64,000 bases of DNA from Lutibaculum baratangense AMV1 (GCF_000496075.1 NZ_AWXZ01000013.1:124001-188000); one strand, 5' to 3'. Counted from the first letter of the stretch, positions 8,613 through 19,000 are shown. The notes: generated by a model from the letters alone, not told the origin. Program-made: numbers and translations.

Positions 8613-9460
8613 CCTGCCGGCACGGCCTCGCTCCGCGAGGCGAGCCGCGTCAGGTGGATCCGGCGCAGGAAGGCCGCGACGAAGATCGCGCTGAGAAGGA
8701 GAATGATCGTGGCCGCGGGAGAGCTGTCGAGGAAGAAGCTCGCATAGGTGCCGCCGAGCATCCCGGCGAGACAGACGAGAACCGCGACGACGAGCATGCG
8801 GCCGAAGCTGCGCACCGTGAGGAAGGCGATCGCACCCGGCGCGATCAGGAGCCCGACCGCCAGGATGAGGCCCGTGGACGTGAGCGTCGCGACGATCGTG
8901 AGCGAGAGGATCGACAAGAGGCCGTAGTGGAGGAGGGCGACGTTCAGCCCGCTCGCCTGCGCCTGGGCAGGGTCGAAGGCGTGGAGGAGAAGGTCCTTCC
9001 ACTTCAGGAGCAGCAGGGCCGAGACGCCGAGCGAGATGAGCCCCGCCGTCCACAGATCCTGCGGTCCGACGCCCAGCATGTTGCCGAACAGCACGTGGTC
9101 GAGGTGCTCGTTCGTGTGGATCGAGGTGTAGAGGATGATGCCGATCCCGAACATGCCGGAGAAGACGACGCCCATCACCGTGTCCTGCTTCACCCGGCTG
9201 TTCTCGCTCAGATAGCCGGTGAGGAGCGCGCAGGTCATGCCGGCGCCGAACGCGCCGACGATCAGCGGCAGGCCGGTAATCCAGGCGAGCACGACGCCCG
9301 GCAGGATCGCGTGGCTGACCGCGTCGCCCATCAGCGCCCAGCCCTTCAGCACGAGGAAGCACGACAGGAGCGCCGTCGGCACCGCGACGATCGCCGCGAT
9401 CAGGAACGCGTTCTGCATGAACGGGAACTGGAAGGGCAGGAGGAGCGTCTCGGCGCTCAT
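8609..9460 (-). CDS. sitD: Manganese/iron ABC transporter permease (SitD type)
   Basis: This 283-residue ABC-3 family permease has about eight hydrophobic helices. The motifs [19 protein letters not shown] and [11 protein letters not shown] match the metal-transport permeases SitD/ZnuB/MntB. It is the last gene of the sitABCD order on the minus strand and overlaps sitC by 4 nt. It works as a heterodimer with the neighbouring permease in the inner membrane. The manganese/iron assignment rests on the SitA ligands of the operon, not on the permease itself. Confidence 0.9.
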   Translation of the reverse strand: MSAETLLLPFQFPFMQNAFLIAAIVAVPTALLSCFLVLKGWALMGDAVSHAILPGVVLAWITGLPLIVGAFGAGMTCALLTGYLSENSRVKQDTVMGVVFSGMFGIGIILYTSIHTNEHLDHVLFGNMLGVGPQDLWTAGLISLGVSALLLLKWKDLLLHAFDPAQAQASGLNVALLHYGLLSILSLTIVATLTSTGLILAVGLLIAPGAIAFLTVRSFGRMLVVAVLVCLAGMLGGTYASFFLDSSPAATIILLLSAIFVAAFLRRIHLTRLASRSEAVPAG

Positions 9461-10353
9461 TCCGCCGGCTCCCGTGCCACGAGCCCGTCGCCAGGGGCGG
9501 GCGTCCGCAGCGCCTCCGCGGCCTTGCGCCGCGCGGCGAGGAGGCCGTGCTTCGGCGCGAGGACGAAGACGACGAGGAAGATGATCGTCTGCAGCGTCAC
9601 GATGATGCCGCCGGTCGCGCCGTCGAGGAAATAGCTCGCATAGGCGCCGACGAAGCTCGTGGCCGCGCCGATCGCGACCGACGTGACCAGGAGGCGGGGG
9701 AAGCGGTCGCAGAGCATGTAGGCGGTGGCGCCGGGCGTGACGACCATCGCGATGACGAGGAAGGCGCCGACCGTCTGCATCGCGGCGACGACGGCGGCCG
9801 AGAGGAGGACGAAGAACACGCCCTTGAGGAGGCCGGGTCTCAGGCCGATCGAGCGCGCGTGGCTCTCGTCGAAGAAGGTCACCATCAGGTCCTTCCACTT
9901 GAGGAGGAGGACCGCCAGCGACACGAAGCCGATGATCGCGAGCTGGAGCGTGTCCTCCGGCGTGATCGCCAGGATGTTGCCCATGGTGATCGTCTGGATC
10001 GAGACGGAGACCGGGTTCAGCGAGATCATGAACAGGCCGAGCCCGAAGAAGGCGGTGAAGATGAGCCCGATGATCACGTCGACCTTGAGGCCCGAGCGCT
10101 CGCTCAGGAAGAGCATGGCGACAGCCGCCAGGCCGCCGGCGACGAAGGCGCCGAGCGCGAAGGGCAGGCCGAGCATGTAGGCGCCGGCGACCCCCGGCAC
10201 GACGGAGTGGGAGAGCGCGTCGCCGATGAGGCTCCAGCCCTTCAGCATGAGATAGGCGGAGAGGAAGGCGCAGACGCCGCCGACGAGGGCCGAGACCCAC
10301 ATCGCATTCGTCATGTAGCCGTAGCCGAACGGCTCGAGGAGCGTCGCGATCAT
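9457..10353 (-). CDS. sitC: Manganese/iron ABC transporter permease (SitC type)
   Basis: This 298-residue ABC-3 permease is paralogous to the adjacent sitD product. It opens [26 protein letters not shown] and carries [19 protein letters not shown] and [14 protein letters not shown], the conserved cytoplasmic loops contacting the ATPase. It overlaps both the upstream ATPase gene and downstream sitD by 4 nt (ATGA-type junctions), so the three are translationally coupled. Confidence 0.9.
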   Translation of the reverse strand: MIATLLEPFGYGYMTNAMWVSALVGGVCAFLSAYLMLKGWSLIGDALSHSVVPGVAGAYMLGLPFALGAFVAGGLAAVAMLFLSERSGLKVDVIIGLIFTAFFGLGLFMISLNPVSVSIQTITMGNILAITPEDTLQLAIIGFVSLAVLLLKWKDLMVTFFDESHARSIGLRPGLLKGVFFVLLSAAVVAAMQTVGAFLVIAMVVTPGATAYMLCDRFPRLLVTSVAIGAATSFVGAYASYFLDGATGGIIVTLQTIIFLVVFVLAPKHGLLAARRKAAEALRTPAPGDGLVAREPAE

Positions 10354-11255
10354 TCCTGACTCCCCGCCGTCTGGGTGCGGTCGCCATAGCTGACGAAGGG
10401 ACGCTCGTCGTCGGTCAGGATCGAGATCGCGCGGTCGTCGGCGCCATGATCCTCGTGCAGGTCGGCGCCGCCGAGCGTGAAGCGGCGCAGGACGCCGCCG
10501 AAGGCGCGCTCGAGATTGTCTCGCGTGAAGGTCGTCTCGGTCGGTCCGTAGGCGAGGACGGTGCCCTTCACGAGCACGGTGCGGTCGCAGAACTCGGGCA
10601 CCGAGCCGAGATTGTGCGTCGACACCAGCATCACCCGGCCTTCCTCCCTCAGCTCGCGGAGGAGGGCGACGATCTGCTCCTCGGTCTTCACGTCGACGCC
10701 GGTGAAGGGCTCGTCGAGAAGGATGACCCGGCCGTCCTGTGCGAGCGCGCGCGCCAGGAAGACGCGCTTCCTCTGCCCGCCCGAGAGCTCGCCGATCTGG
10801 CGATGTCGGAACTCGCTCATGCCGACGCGGGCGAGGGCGGCGTCGACGGCCTCGCGGTCGGCGCGCGAGGGGCGGCGCAGGAAGCCCATGTGGCCGTAGC
10901 GACCCATCATCACGACGTCCTCGACGAGCACCGGGAAGGCCCAATCCACCTCCTCGGACTGCGGCACGTAGGCGACGAGGTTCTCGCGCAGGGCCTCCTT
11001 CACCGTCCGGCCGAGGAGCCTGATCTCGCCGCGGGCGGCGGGCACGAAGCCCATGATCGCCTTGAAGAGCGTCGACTTGCCGGCGCCGTTGACGCCGACG
11101 AGCGCCGTCACGGTGCCGCGCGGGATCTCGAAGCTCGCGTCGCGCAGCGCTGTCAGGCCGTTGCGGTAGGTCACCGTGACGTTGCGGACGAGGATGCCGC
11201 CGCCCTCGACCCCACTGGTCTTCGCGGCGCGAGGCCGCGATCCCGTCATGAGCAC
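10350..11255 (-). CDS. sitB: Manganese/iron ABC transporter ATP-binding protein (SitB type)
   Basis: This ABC ATPase of 301 residues has Walker [10 protein letters not shown], signature [15 protein letters not shown], Walker [13 protein letters not shown] and switch histidine STHN. It energises the SitC/SitD permease pair. I use a GTG start at 11255 because AAGGAG lies 6 nt before it; the ATG two codons later is the alternative. A C-terminal tail of about 45 residues rich in Asp/His ([13 protein letters not shown]) extends beyond the core and might sense or bind metal, though this is speculative. Confidence 0.9.
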   Translation of the reverse strand: MLMTGSRPRAAKTSGVEGGGILVRNVTVTYRNGLTALRDASFEIPRGTVTALVGVNGAGKSTLFKAIMGFVPAARGEIRLLGRTVKEALRENLVAYVPQSEEVDWAFPVLVEDVVMMGRYGHMGFLRRPSRADREAVDAALARVGMSEFRHRQIGELSGGQRKRVFLARALAQDGRVILLDEPFTGVDVKTEEQIVALLRELREEGRVMLVSTHNLGSVPEFCDRTVLVKGTVLAYGPTETTFTRDNLERAFGGVLRRFTLGGADLHEDHGADDRAISILTDDERPFVSYGDRTQTAGSQE

Positions 11256-11328
11256 GTCGCTCTCCTTCTCGGCGCCGGAAGAGCCCGGCCCCAGGTGCGG
11301 CCCCGCGGGGCCTGTTCGTCCCGCCTCG

Positions 11329-12243
11329 TCAGTCCGCGGCCCCGGCCAGTCCGTCGGCCACGGTCTGCGACGTCACGCGCAGGAGGTCGAGATAGGTCGG
11401 AACGGGCCCGTCGGGTCCCGACAGGGAATCGACGTAGAGCTCGCCGCCATATCTCGCCCCAGTCTCGCGGGCGACCTGCTGGGCCGGCCGGGTGTTCACC
11501 GTGCTCTCGCAGAAGACGACCGGCACATCATGTTCCCTTACGCCGTCGATCACCGATCGGACCTGTTGCGGCGTTCCGACCTGGTCGGCGTTCATCGGCC
11601 AGAGATAGAGCTCCTTCAGGCCGAAATCGCGCGCGAGATAGGAAAACGCGCCCTCGCAGGTCACGAGCCAGCGCCTGTCTTCCGGGATGGCCCCGATCCG
11701 TTCGCGCAGGGGCTCGATCGTCGCGCGGATCTCCTCCTTGTAGGCCTCCGCGTTTGCCTCATAAGTCTGCGCGTGCTCGGGATCCTGCCCGGCCAGGGCG
11801 GCCGCGATGTTGTCGACATAGACCATCGCGTTGTCGAGCCCCATCCAGGCATGCGGGTTCGACTGGCCCTCATAGGCGCCCGCGGCGATCGGGATCGGCT
11901 CGATGCCGTCCGTCAGCGTCGCCGACGGCACGTCGCCCAGATTGGCGAGGAACTGCTCGAACCAGCGCTCGAGATTGAGTCCGTTCCAGAGGATGAGGTC
12001 GGCGCCCTGCGCCCGCACGATGTCCTGCGGGGTCGGCTCGTAGCCGTGGATCTCGGCGCCGGGTTTCGTCACCGACACGACTTCGGCCGCGTCTCCCGCC
12101 ACGTTCCGAGCCATGTCCGCCAGCACCGTGAAGGTGGTGACGACCTTCAGCCTGTCCTGCGCGGCCGCGGGCTGGAACCCGCCGATCGCAAGGGCGCCTG
12201 AGAACAGCAGCGCCCCGAGGGTCGTCCTGCGGGTTCTGGTCAT
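11329..12243 (-). CDS. sitA: Manganese/iron ABC transporter substrate-binding protein (SitA)
   Basis: This 304-residue cluster A-I metal-binding protein has a Sec signal peptide (about residues 1-29). The four metal ligands are readable: His66 ([11 protein letters not shown]), His131 (SNPHAW), Glu197 ([10 protein letters not shown]) and Asp272 (YVDSLS). The His-His-Glu-Asp set and the lack of a His-rich loop point to Mn/Fe rather than Zn. The start is preceded by GGGACGGAG. It is the first gene of the operon, with promoter and operator in the region shared with the divergent Fur-family gene. Confidence 0.93.
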   Translation of the reverse strand: MTRTRRTTLGALLFSGALAIGGFQPAAAQDRLKVVTTFTVLADMARNVAGDAAEVVSVTKPGAEIHGYEPTPQDIVRAQGADLILWNGLNLERWFEQFLANLGDVPSATLTDGIEPIPIAAGAYEGQSNPHAWMGLDNAMVYVDNIAAALAGQDPEHAQTYEANAEAYKEEIRATIEPLRERIGAIPEDRRWLVTCEGAFSYLARDFGLKELYLWPMNADQVGTPQQVRSVIDGVREHDVPVVFCESTVNTRPAQQVARETGARYGGELYVDSLSGPDGPVPTYLDLLRVTSQTVADGLAGAAD

Positions 12244-12315
12244 TCGCTCCGTCCCTTCGATCCTCGCGCCATTCAAGTCACCTTCACCTGTACCCGCGTC
12301 TGCGGCTTCAGTCAA

Positions 12316-12337
12316 TGCAATTGCAAATCGTTTGCAA
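12316..12337. promoter_or_regulatory. Putative Mur/Fur-family operator between sitABCD and the regulator gene
   Basis: TTGCAAA-TCG-TTTGCAA (12321-12337) is a perfect 7-bp inverted repeat. It overlaps a second palindrome, TGCAATTGCA (12316-12325). TGCAA-rich palindromes of this kind are typical of Mur-responsive sequences in front of sit genes in Rhizobiales. The site lies 73 nt upstream of sitA and 92 nt upstream of the divergent Fur-family gene, in the expected promoter zone. A further palindrome, CTGAGCTCAG, occurs at 12341-12350. The assignment to Mur is inferred from position and composition. Confidence 0.6.
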
Positions 12338-12428
12338 TAACTGAGCTCAGTGCGAACTCGCGGGGGAAGGCACCGAAGTCGGCGGAATCGCGTCTTGCCC
12401 CACGCCTGCCGGCAAGTAGGGTGACCTC

Positions 12429-12860
12429 ATGAGCGAGCAAGACACGAGCGACCGGGACTACGAGTCGGTGCTGCGCGATGCCGGCATGCGCATCACGAAG
12501 CCGCGCAAGACGATCCTAGAGATCCTGGCGGAGGGGGAGGACCACCCGGACGCGCTCGAGATCTTCAGGCGCGCCAACGCGCGCGACGCCTCGGTGTCCC
12601 TGTCGACCGTCTATCGCACGATGAAGGCGCTGCACGACTGCGGCGCCATTCACCGCCATGCCTTCGAGGGCGGCCCGGCGCGCTTCGAGCAGGCCGACGC
12701 GCCTCACCACGACCACATGATCGACGTCGACACGGGCGAGATCGTCGAGTTCCGCTCCGAGAAGATCGAGCGGCTGCAGGAAGAGATCGCCCGCGAGCTC
12801 GGCTACCACATCGTCTACCACCGGCTCGAGCTCTACGGGCGCAAGCGCAAGACGCGCTGA
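12429..12860 (+). CDS. Fur-family metalloregulator, Mur-like
   Basis: This 143-residue protein has an N-terminal winged helix ([19 protein letters not shown], with the recognition helix in [13 protein letters not shown]) and a dimerisation/metal domain with [16 protein letters not shown] (His93, His94, Asp95, His96). The CxxC structural zinc site of E. coli Fur is absent (DVDTGE instead of a Cys pair), as in alphaproteobacterial Fur/Mur proteins. It is divergent from sitABCD across a palindromic operator, so manganese-dependent repression (Mur) is the likely role. Iron-sensing Fur remains possible. Confidence 0.88.
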   Translation: MSEQDTSDRDYESVLRDAGMRITKPRKTILEILAEGEDHPDALEIFRRANARDASVSLSTVYRTMKALHDCGAIHRHAFEGGPARFEQADAPHHDHMIDVDTGEIVEFRSEKIERLQEEIARELGYHIVYHRLELYGRKRKTR

Positions 12861-12888
12861 GCGGCCGGATCCGAAAGGCCACCGCCTC

Positions 12889-13245
12889 ATGCTGCGCAGC
12901 TTCCTGGTCCTCGTCCTCTTCCAGTTTACGGGGGAGGCCCTGGCGATCTTCTTTCCTCTGCCCGTTCCGGGACCTGTTCTCGGGCTCGCGCTCCTCGCCG
13001 TGCTCGGAGCCGTCGTGCCGGGCCTGCTCGACGAGGTGGCGAAGGCGGCCGATATGCTCCTGGCGAACCTGTCGCTGCTCTTCGTCCCGGCCGGCGTCGG
13101 CATTCTCCAGCATCTCGATCTCCTGCGGGCGGAGATCGTGCCGCTCGTCGCGGTGCTCGTCCTGTCGACCGGCGTCACGCTCGCCGTCACAGCACTCGTC
13201 TTCGTCGGCGTCAGCCGACTGACGGGCCACGGGGAGGAGGCGTGA
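12889..13245 (+). CDS. lrgA: CidA/LrgA family membrane protein
   Basis: This 118-residue protein has four hydrophobic helices. It contains the family core FPLPVPGPVLGLALL (about residues 23-37), then VAKAADMLLANLSLLFVPAGVGIL. CidA/LrgA proteins are holin-like or small-metabolite transport partners that work with LrgB. The gene starts 28 bp after the Mur-like regulator gene and may be co-transcribed with it. The stop overlaps the lrgB start. Confidence 0.88.
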   Translation: MLRSFLVLVLFQFTGEALAIFFPLPVPGPVLGLALLAVLGAVVPGLLDEVAKAADMLLANLSLLFVPAGVGILQHLDLLRAEIVPLVAVLVLSTGVTLAVTALVFVGVSRLTGHGEEA

Positions 13246-13970
13246 TGCCGGTCGAGAGCGCGCAGACCTTCTGGGTCTTCCTCGCGACGTCGCCCCTCTT
13301 CTGGCTCGCGCTGACGCTTGCCGCCTATGTCGGGTCCGACGCGCTGTCGGCCAGGCTGGGGCGGCCGCCGCTCCTCAACCCGGTGCTTCTGTCGATCACG
13401 GCGGTCGGCGCGGTGCTCGTCGTCTCCGGGACGGACTACCCGACCTATTTCGAGGGAGCCCAGTTCGTGCACGTGCTCCTCGGTCCCGCGACGGTCTCGC
13501 TCGCGATACCCATCATCCGGTACCGGCGCGAGCTGAGACGGCTCTTCGTCCCCGTCTTCTGTGCGGTCGCTGCCGGCTCCCTGACGGGCATCGGCAGCGC
13601 CGTTCTCGTGGCGCGGGCCTTCGGCGGCAGCGAGCTTCTCCTGCACTCGGTGGCGCCCAAATCCGTGACGGCACCGATCGCGATGGGCATCGCCCGCGAG
13701 ATCGGCGGACTGCCGGAGCTGACCGCGGTCGTGGTGATCCTGACCGGGATCACCGGCGCGGTGCTGGTGACGCCGCTGATGAACCTTCTCCGCGTGCGCG
13801 ACTGGCGGGCGAGGGGCTTCGCCTCGGGCCTCGCGGGCCACGGCATCGGCACGGCGCGAGCTCTCCAGGTCAATGCGACGGCCGGCACCTATGCGGGGCT
13901 GGCTCTCGCCCTGAACGGCCTCTTCACGGCGCTCGTCGCACCGACGCTGCTCATGCTTCTCATGCGCTGA
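13245..13970 (+). CDS. lrgB: LrgB family membrane protein
   Basis: This 241-residue polytopic protein has the LrgB signatures LLNPVLLSI, FEGAQFVHVLLGPATVSLAIP, SVAPKSVTAPIAMGIA and GLAGHGIGTARAL. It acts with LrgA in the inner membrane. In other bacteria the pair has been linked to autolysis control and to pyruvate or glycolate export. I prefer the ATG at 13245, which shares its A with the lrgA stop; a GTG one codon earlier is the alternative. Confidence 0.9.
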   Translation: MPVESAQTFWVFLATSPLFWLALTLAAYVGSDALSARLGRPPLLNPVLLSITAVGAVLVVSGTDYPTYFEGAQFVHVLLGPATVSLAIPIIRYRRELRRLFVPVFCAVAAGSLTGIGSAVLVARAFGGSELLLHSVAPKSVTAPIAMGIAREIGGLPELTAVVVILTGITGAVLVTPLMNLLRVRDWRARGFASGLAGHGIGTARALQVNATAGTYAGLALALNGLFTALVAPTLLMLLMR

Positions 13971-14070
13971 AGCGCCGGATCGCCTGTGGCGGACGAAACC
14001 CCGCTTCCGGTGGAACGGCGGCCCTTCCCACCCGTTTCCGCTTCGATCCCACGGACCACAGGAGCAGACC

Positions 14071-14472
14071 ATGAACGCGCGCGAGATGATCGCCACCCAT
14101 CCGGCCGTGAAGGGCAATGTGAACGCGGCCCTCGTCGCCTGCATCGACGATTGCTACGCCTGCGCCCAGACCTGCACAGCCTGCGCCGATGCGTGCCTCG
14201 GCGAGGAGATGGTCGACCAGCTGCGGCAGTGCATCCGCACCGATCTCGACTGCGCCGACGTCTGCGCCGCCACCGGGGCGGTGGCGACGCGGCGCACGGG
14301 CTCCGACGAGACGATCATCCGCGCCATGCTGGAAGCCTGCGCCACGGCATGTCGCACCTGCGCGGACGAATGCGGCAAGCACGCCTCCATGCACGAGCAC
14401 TGCCGGATCTGTGCCGAGGCGTGCCGCCGCTGCGAGGAGAGCTGCCGCAAGGCGCTGGCCAGCATGGCCTGA
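14071..14472 (+). CDS. Cysteine-rich four-helix bundle copper-storage protein (Csp3-like)
   Basis: This 133-residue protein contains 18 cysteines, almost all spaced i, i+3, i+4 or i+7 along predicted helices (24, 28, 31, 35, 38, 42, 54, 61, 65, 90, 94, 97, 101, 111, 114, 118, 121, 125). This is the pattern of DUF326 four-helix bundles that fill their core with Cu(I). No signal peptide is visible, so it matches the cytosolic Csp3 type rather than exported Csp1. His residues at 104, 108 and 110 cluster near the bundle mouth. A CAGGAGCAG site precedes the ATG. The role is copper storage or detoxification. Confidence 0.85.
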   Translation: MNAREMIATHPAVKGNVNAALVACIDDCYACAQTCTACADACLGEEMVDQLRQCIRTDLDCADVCAATGAVATRRTGSDETIIRAMLEACATACRTCADECGKHASMHEHCRICAEACRRCEESCRKALASMA

Positions 14473-14552
14473 TCTGCGGCCCCTGGCCTCGTTCGGCCGC
14501 GCCGCCGAAAGCGGCCGGTCAACCATTCGCCACGACGGGCGTTCCGCCCTCA

Positions 14553-14576
14553 CACGCCGGACGCACGCCCGGCGTG
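14553..14576. terminator. Intergenic hairpin between the copper-storage gene and the RND adaptor gene
   Basis: An 8-bp stem, CACGCCGG with CCGGCGTG, closes an 8-nt loop. It lies 80 nt after the copper-storage stop and 29 nt before the RND adaptor start. There is no clear U-tract, so it may be a weak terminator or an operator-like inverted repeat. Confidence 0.4.
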
Positions 14577-14604
14577 ATACGCGTTTCCGGGAGAGCACTC
14601 CGAG

Positions 14605-16095
14605 ATGGCCCGATCGCCCATCCTCATTGCCGGAATCGCGGTGGCCGCGCTCGGCGCCTGGCTCGCGTCGGGTCTCCTGAGGGAGGACGGATCGTCCGCG
14701 CCGGTCACCGCGGAGCGGACCGAGCCGCGGGCGCCGCTCGTCGAGGTCGTCACCTCGCAGGCCCGCCCGGTCAGCCGGCACATCGTCGCGCAGGGTGACG
14801 TCCTGGCGTTCCGGCGGGCTCCGGCGCGCACGCAGACCGAGGGACGGGTGGACGAGATCCTGGTCAGCCAGGGCGAGCGCGTGGAGATGCGCCAGCCGCT
14901 CCTGCGCCTGACGCTGGAGGGTCGCGGCAGCCGTCTGCGCGAGGCGCGGGCCCTGCTCGAGCAGCGCCAGCAGGACTACGACGCGGCCGCGACGCTGCTC
15001 GAGCAGGGCTACACGACGGCGCAGCGGGTGCGGGAATTGAGGACGCAGCTCGAGAGCGCGCGCGAGGAGGTGCGGCGCCTCGAGGAGGAGGTCGGCGACA
15101 CCACCGTGAGGGCTCCTTTCGCGGGGGTCGTCGACGAGATCGGCGTCGAGGCGGGCGAGTATCTCGTGGCGAATGCCGAGGTCGCGACGCTCATCGACAA
15201 CTCTCCCCTGCGCATCGTCGTGCGGGTGAACCAGCAGAACATCGCCCGCGTCGAGGTGGGGCGGCCGGCCCGCGTCTCGTATGCCACGGGCGCCGAGGAG
15301 CTGGGCCGCGTCTGCTTCGTCTCGGCGGCGGCGGATCCGGCCACGCGCACCTTCCGGGTCGAGATCCGGACCCCGAACGAGGGCAACGCCATCCCCTCCG
15401 GCATCAGCGCCGAGGCGCGCATCCCGACGGGGGAGACGAACGCCCATTTCGTCTCCCCCGCGATCCTCTCGCTCGGCACCGACGGCACGCTCGGCCTCAA
15501 GACGGTCGGCGAGGACGGCGCCGTCGCCTTCCACCCCGTGGAGGTCGTGCGGGCGCAGACGGACGGTATCTGGGTCTCCGGGCTGCCCGACGAGGCGCGC
15601 ATCGTCACGATCGGCCAGGGCTTCGTGCAGGCTGGCGACGAGGTCCGCGTGTCGGAGGCGGATGAGAGCGGCTTCGCCGGCGCGGAGCCGGCGAGCGGCG
15701 CGGGCGATATTCCCGAGGAGGTTGGGCAGTCGATCTGCGAGCGCCGGCCGGCGCTGCCGGACGATCCCTCCGCCGAGCCGGTGGCGGCGGCCGACCCCGA
15801 TCCGGCACCAGAGGGCCTCGATCCCGAGGAGGGGGCCGACGAGGGGGATGCCCCCCGCGACGGGGCCTCCGCGCCCGTCGATTCCGGCACGGTCGCGCGG
15901 GTGCAGCGCCTTCTGAACGGGCTCGGCTTCCAGGCCGGGCCGACGGACGGGCTGAGGGGCGACCAGACGCGCCAGGCCGTCCGCGCCTTTCAGGACCAGC
16001 AGGGCCTGCCCGCGACGGGCACGCTCGACCAGGCGACCGTCGAGCGCGTGATCGAGCTTGCGGAAGCGGCGGCGGACGCCGGGGACGACACGTGA
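14605..16095 (+). CDS. RND efflux periplasmic adaptor with C-terminal peptidoglycan-binding domain
   Basis: This 496-residue HlyD/MFP-family adaptor starts with an N-terminal membrane anchor (SPILIAGIAVAALGAWLASG). The lipoyl/hairpin core follows (QGDVLAFRRAPART, two coiled-coil helices about residues 110-165, TVRAPFAGVVDEIGVEAGEYL) and then the beta-barrel region to about residue 350. An acidic, Pro/Ala-rich linker (about 355-430) leads to a PG_binding_1 domain (about 432-488: VARVQRLLNGLGFQAGPTDGLRG to LPATGTLDQATVERVI). Adaptors normally end after the barrel and membrane-proximal domains, so the wall-binding tail is unusual and could anchor the pump to murein. It overlaps the permease gene by 4 nt. 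Confidence 0.88.
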   Translation: MARSPILIAGIAVAALGAWLASGLLREDGSSAPVTAERTEPRAPLVEVVTSQARPVSRHIVAQGDVLAFRRAPARTQTEGRVDEILVSQGERVEMRQPLLRLTLEGRGSRLREARALLEQRQQDYDAAATLLEQGYTTAQRVRELRTQLESAREEVRRLEEEVGDTTVRAPFAGVVDEIGVEAGEYLVANAEVATLIDNSPLRIVVRVNQQNIARVEVGRPARVSYATGAEELGRVCFVSAAADPATRTFRVEIRTPNEGNAIPSGISAEARIPTGETNAHFVSPAILSLGTDGTLGLKTVGEDGAVAFHPVEVVRAQTDGIWVSGLPDEARIVTIGQGFVQAGDEVRVSEADESGFAGAEPASGAGDIPEEVGQSICERRPALPDDPSAEPVAAADPDPAPEGLDPEEGADEGDAPRDGASAPVDSGTVARVQRLLNGLGFQAGPTDGLRGDQTRQAVRAFQDQQGLPATGTLDQATVERVIELAEAAADAGDDT

Positions 16096-19000
16096 ACGGG
16101 ATCATCGACTGGTCGTTCGGCCACACGCGCACCGTGCTGATGGCACTCGTTCTGCTCCTGCTCGCCGGGACGCTGTCCTACATAGCCATTCCGAAGGAAT
16201 CCTCGCCCGAGATCGAGATCCCGACCTTCTACGTCTCGGTGACCTACGAAGGGATCTCGCCGGAGGACGCCGAGCGCCTGCTCGTGCGCCCGCTCGAGAC
16301 GGAGCTGCAGTCGATCGCGGGGCTCGACCAGATGACGGGCGTCGCCGCCGAGGGCTACGCGAACATGCAGCTCGAGTTCCAGGCCGGCTTCGATGCCGAC
16401 GCCGCGCTCGACGACGTGCGCGAGGCGGTCGACCGGGCCCAGGCGGACCTTCCCGCGGGCGCCGACGAGCCGATCGTGCGGGAGATCAACACGGCGCTCT
16501 TCCCGATCCTCACGGTGATCCTCTCGGGGCCGGTGCCGGAGCGCGCGCTGGTCGGGATCGCGCGCGAATTGCAGGACGGGATGGAGGCGCTGCCGGGGGT
16601 GCTCGAGGTCGATATCGGCGGCGATCGCGAGGAGGTCCTCGAAGTCCTGCTCGATCCCGCCGCGCTCGAGAGCTACGACATCTCCTTCGAGGAGCTCCTG
16701 AACCAGGTCCAGCGGAACAACCGCCTCGTCGCCGCCGGCGCGATCGACACGGGCGCGGGCCGGCTGACGCTCAAGGTGCCTGGCGTCATCGAGAACATGG
16801 ACGACGTGATGGCGATCCCGGTGAAGGTGGACGGCGGCGCCGTCGTCACGCTTCGCGACATCGCCCTCGTGCGCAGCACCTTCCGCGACCCCACCGGGTT
16901 CGCGCGGATCGGCGGCCAGCCGGCGCTGTCGCTCGAGGTGAAGAAGCGCGTCGGCGCGAACATCATCGAGACGGTCGGCGCCGTGAAGGAGCTCGTCGGC
17001 GCGCAGCGGGAGGAATGGCCCGAGAGCGTCGACGTGACCTACCTGCAGGACCAGTCCGAGCAGGTGGAGACGACGCTGACGGACCTCCAGAACAACGTCC
17101 TCTCGGCGATCTTCCTCGTCATGGTGGTGATCGTGGCGACGCTCGGCGTTCGCAGCGCGATCCTGGTCGGGCTCGCGATCCCGGGTTCCTTCCTCGCCGG
17201 CATCGCGGTGCTGCACTTCATGGGCTTCACGATGAACATCGTCGTGCTCTTCAGCCTCATCCTCGTGGTGGGGATGCTCGTCGACGGTGCGATCGTGACC
17301 ACCGAGCTCGCCGACCGGCGTCTCGCCGAGAATGTCGACCCGAAGCGCGCCTATGCCGAGGCGGCCAAGCGCATGGCGTGGCCGATCATCGCCTCGACGG
17401 CGACGACGCTGGCGGTTTTCCTGCCGCTCCTCTTCTGGACCGGCGTCGTCGGCGAGTTCATGAAGTTCCTGCCTATCACCGTGCTCGTCACGCTGACGGC
17501 GTCGCTCTTCATGGCCCTCGTCTTCGTGCCGGTGCTGGGCGGCGCGATCGGCCGGCGCAGCCCGTCGGCGGAAGATCAGCTCGCCTCCATCCGTGCGGCC
17601 GAGAGCGGCGACCTCGACGAGCTCCAGGGCTGGACGCGCGGCTACGTCAGGCTCCTGGGGCGCCTCGTCCGGAGGCCGCTCGTGACGCTGCTCGGGGCGC
17701 TCGTCCTCCTGGTGGGCTCCTATGTCGGGTACGGCTTCCTCGGCCGCGGCGTCGAGTTCTTTCCAGCCGTCGAGCCCGAGATGGCGCAGGTGGTGGTGAC
17801 CTCCCGCGACAGCCTTTCTGTCTGGGAGAAGGACGCCCTCGTGGGGCGCGTCGAGGACCGGATCATGGGCGTGGAGGGGCTCGAATCCGTCTATGCCCGC
17901 ACGATCGGCCAGACGGGGGTGTCGGAGCGGTCGGAGGACACGATCGGGGTCATCCAGCTCGACCTCGCGGACTGGGACGCGAGGCGGCCGGCCGCCCAGA
18001 TCCTCGAGGAGGTTCGGCGGCGCACGGCCGACGTCGCGGGGGTCGACATACGGGTGCAGGAGCAGGAGGGCGGCCCTGCGCAGGGCAAGCCGATCCAGGT
18101 CAGGGTCGCGGCGCGGAATTCGGCCGATCTCGTGCCAGCCGCCGACGAGCTGCGCCGGCTCATGCAGGGTATCGGAGGCTTCGTCGACATCGAGGATTCA
18201 AGGCCGCTGCCGGGCGTCGAGTGGCGCCTCGAGGTCGACCGCGAGCAGGCCGCCCGCTACGGCGCCGACGTCACGACGCTCGGCCAGGCTGTGCAGATGC
18301 TGACGGCGGGGCTGCAGCTCGCGCAATACCGGCCGGAGACGGCGGACGAGGAGGTCGACATCCGGGTGCGCTTCCCCGCGGAACAGCGCAACCTGGAGCG
18401 CCTGGAGCAGCTGCAGCTGTCGACCGCTTCGGGCCTCGTGCCGATCTCGAACTTCGTCGAGCTGGTGCCGGCGCCGAAGACCGGCGTCATCACCCGCGTC
18501 GACGCCAGGCGGGTGATCACCGTGGAGGCCGACGTCGCGGAAGGGGAACTCGCGAGCCAGAAGACGGAGGCGCTGCGGGCGGCGGTCGCCGACGCCGGCC
18601 TGCCGGAGGGCGTCCAGGTGACCTTCGCCGGCCAGTCGGAGGATCAGGCCGAAGCGTCGACCTTCCTGGTAACGGCCTTCATGACGGCGATCCTGCTCAT
18701 GCTCATGGCGCTCGTCACCCAGTTCAACAGCATTTTCCAGGCGCTGCTCGTCCTGTCGGCGATCGTGTTCTCGACGGCCGGCGTGCTTATCGGGCTCCTC
18801 GTCACCGGGCGTCCCTTCGGCGTGGTGATGGGCGGCATCGGCATCATCGCGCTTGCCGGCATCGTCGTGAACAACAACATCGTTCTGATCGACACGTTCA
18901 ACGAGATGCGGGCCAAGGGCTGCGATGCGGTCGAGGCCGCGCTGCGTTCCGGTGCGCAGCGGCTGAGGCCGGTGCTCCTCACCTCCGTGACGACCGTTCT

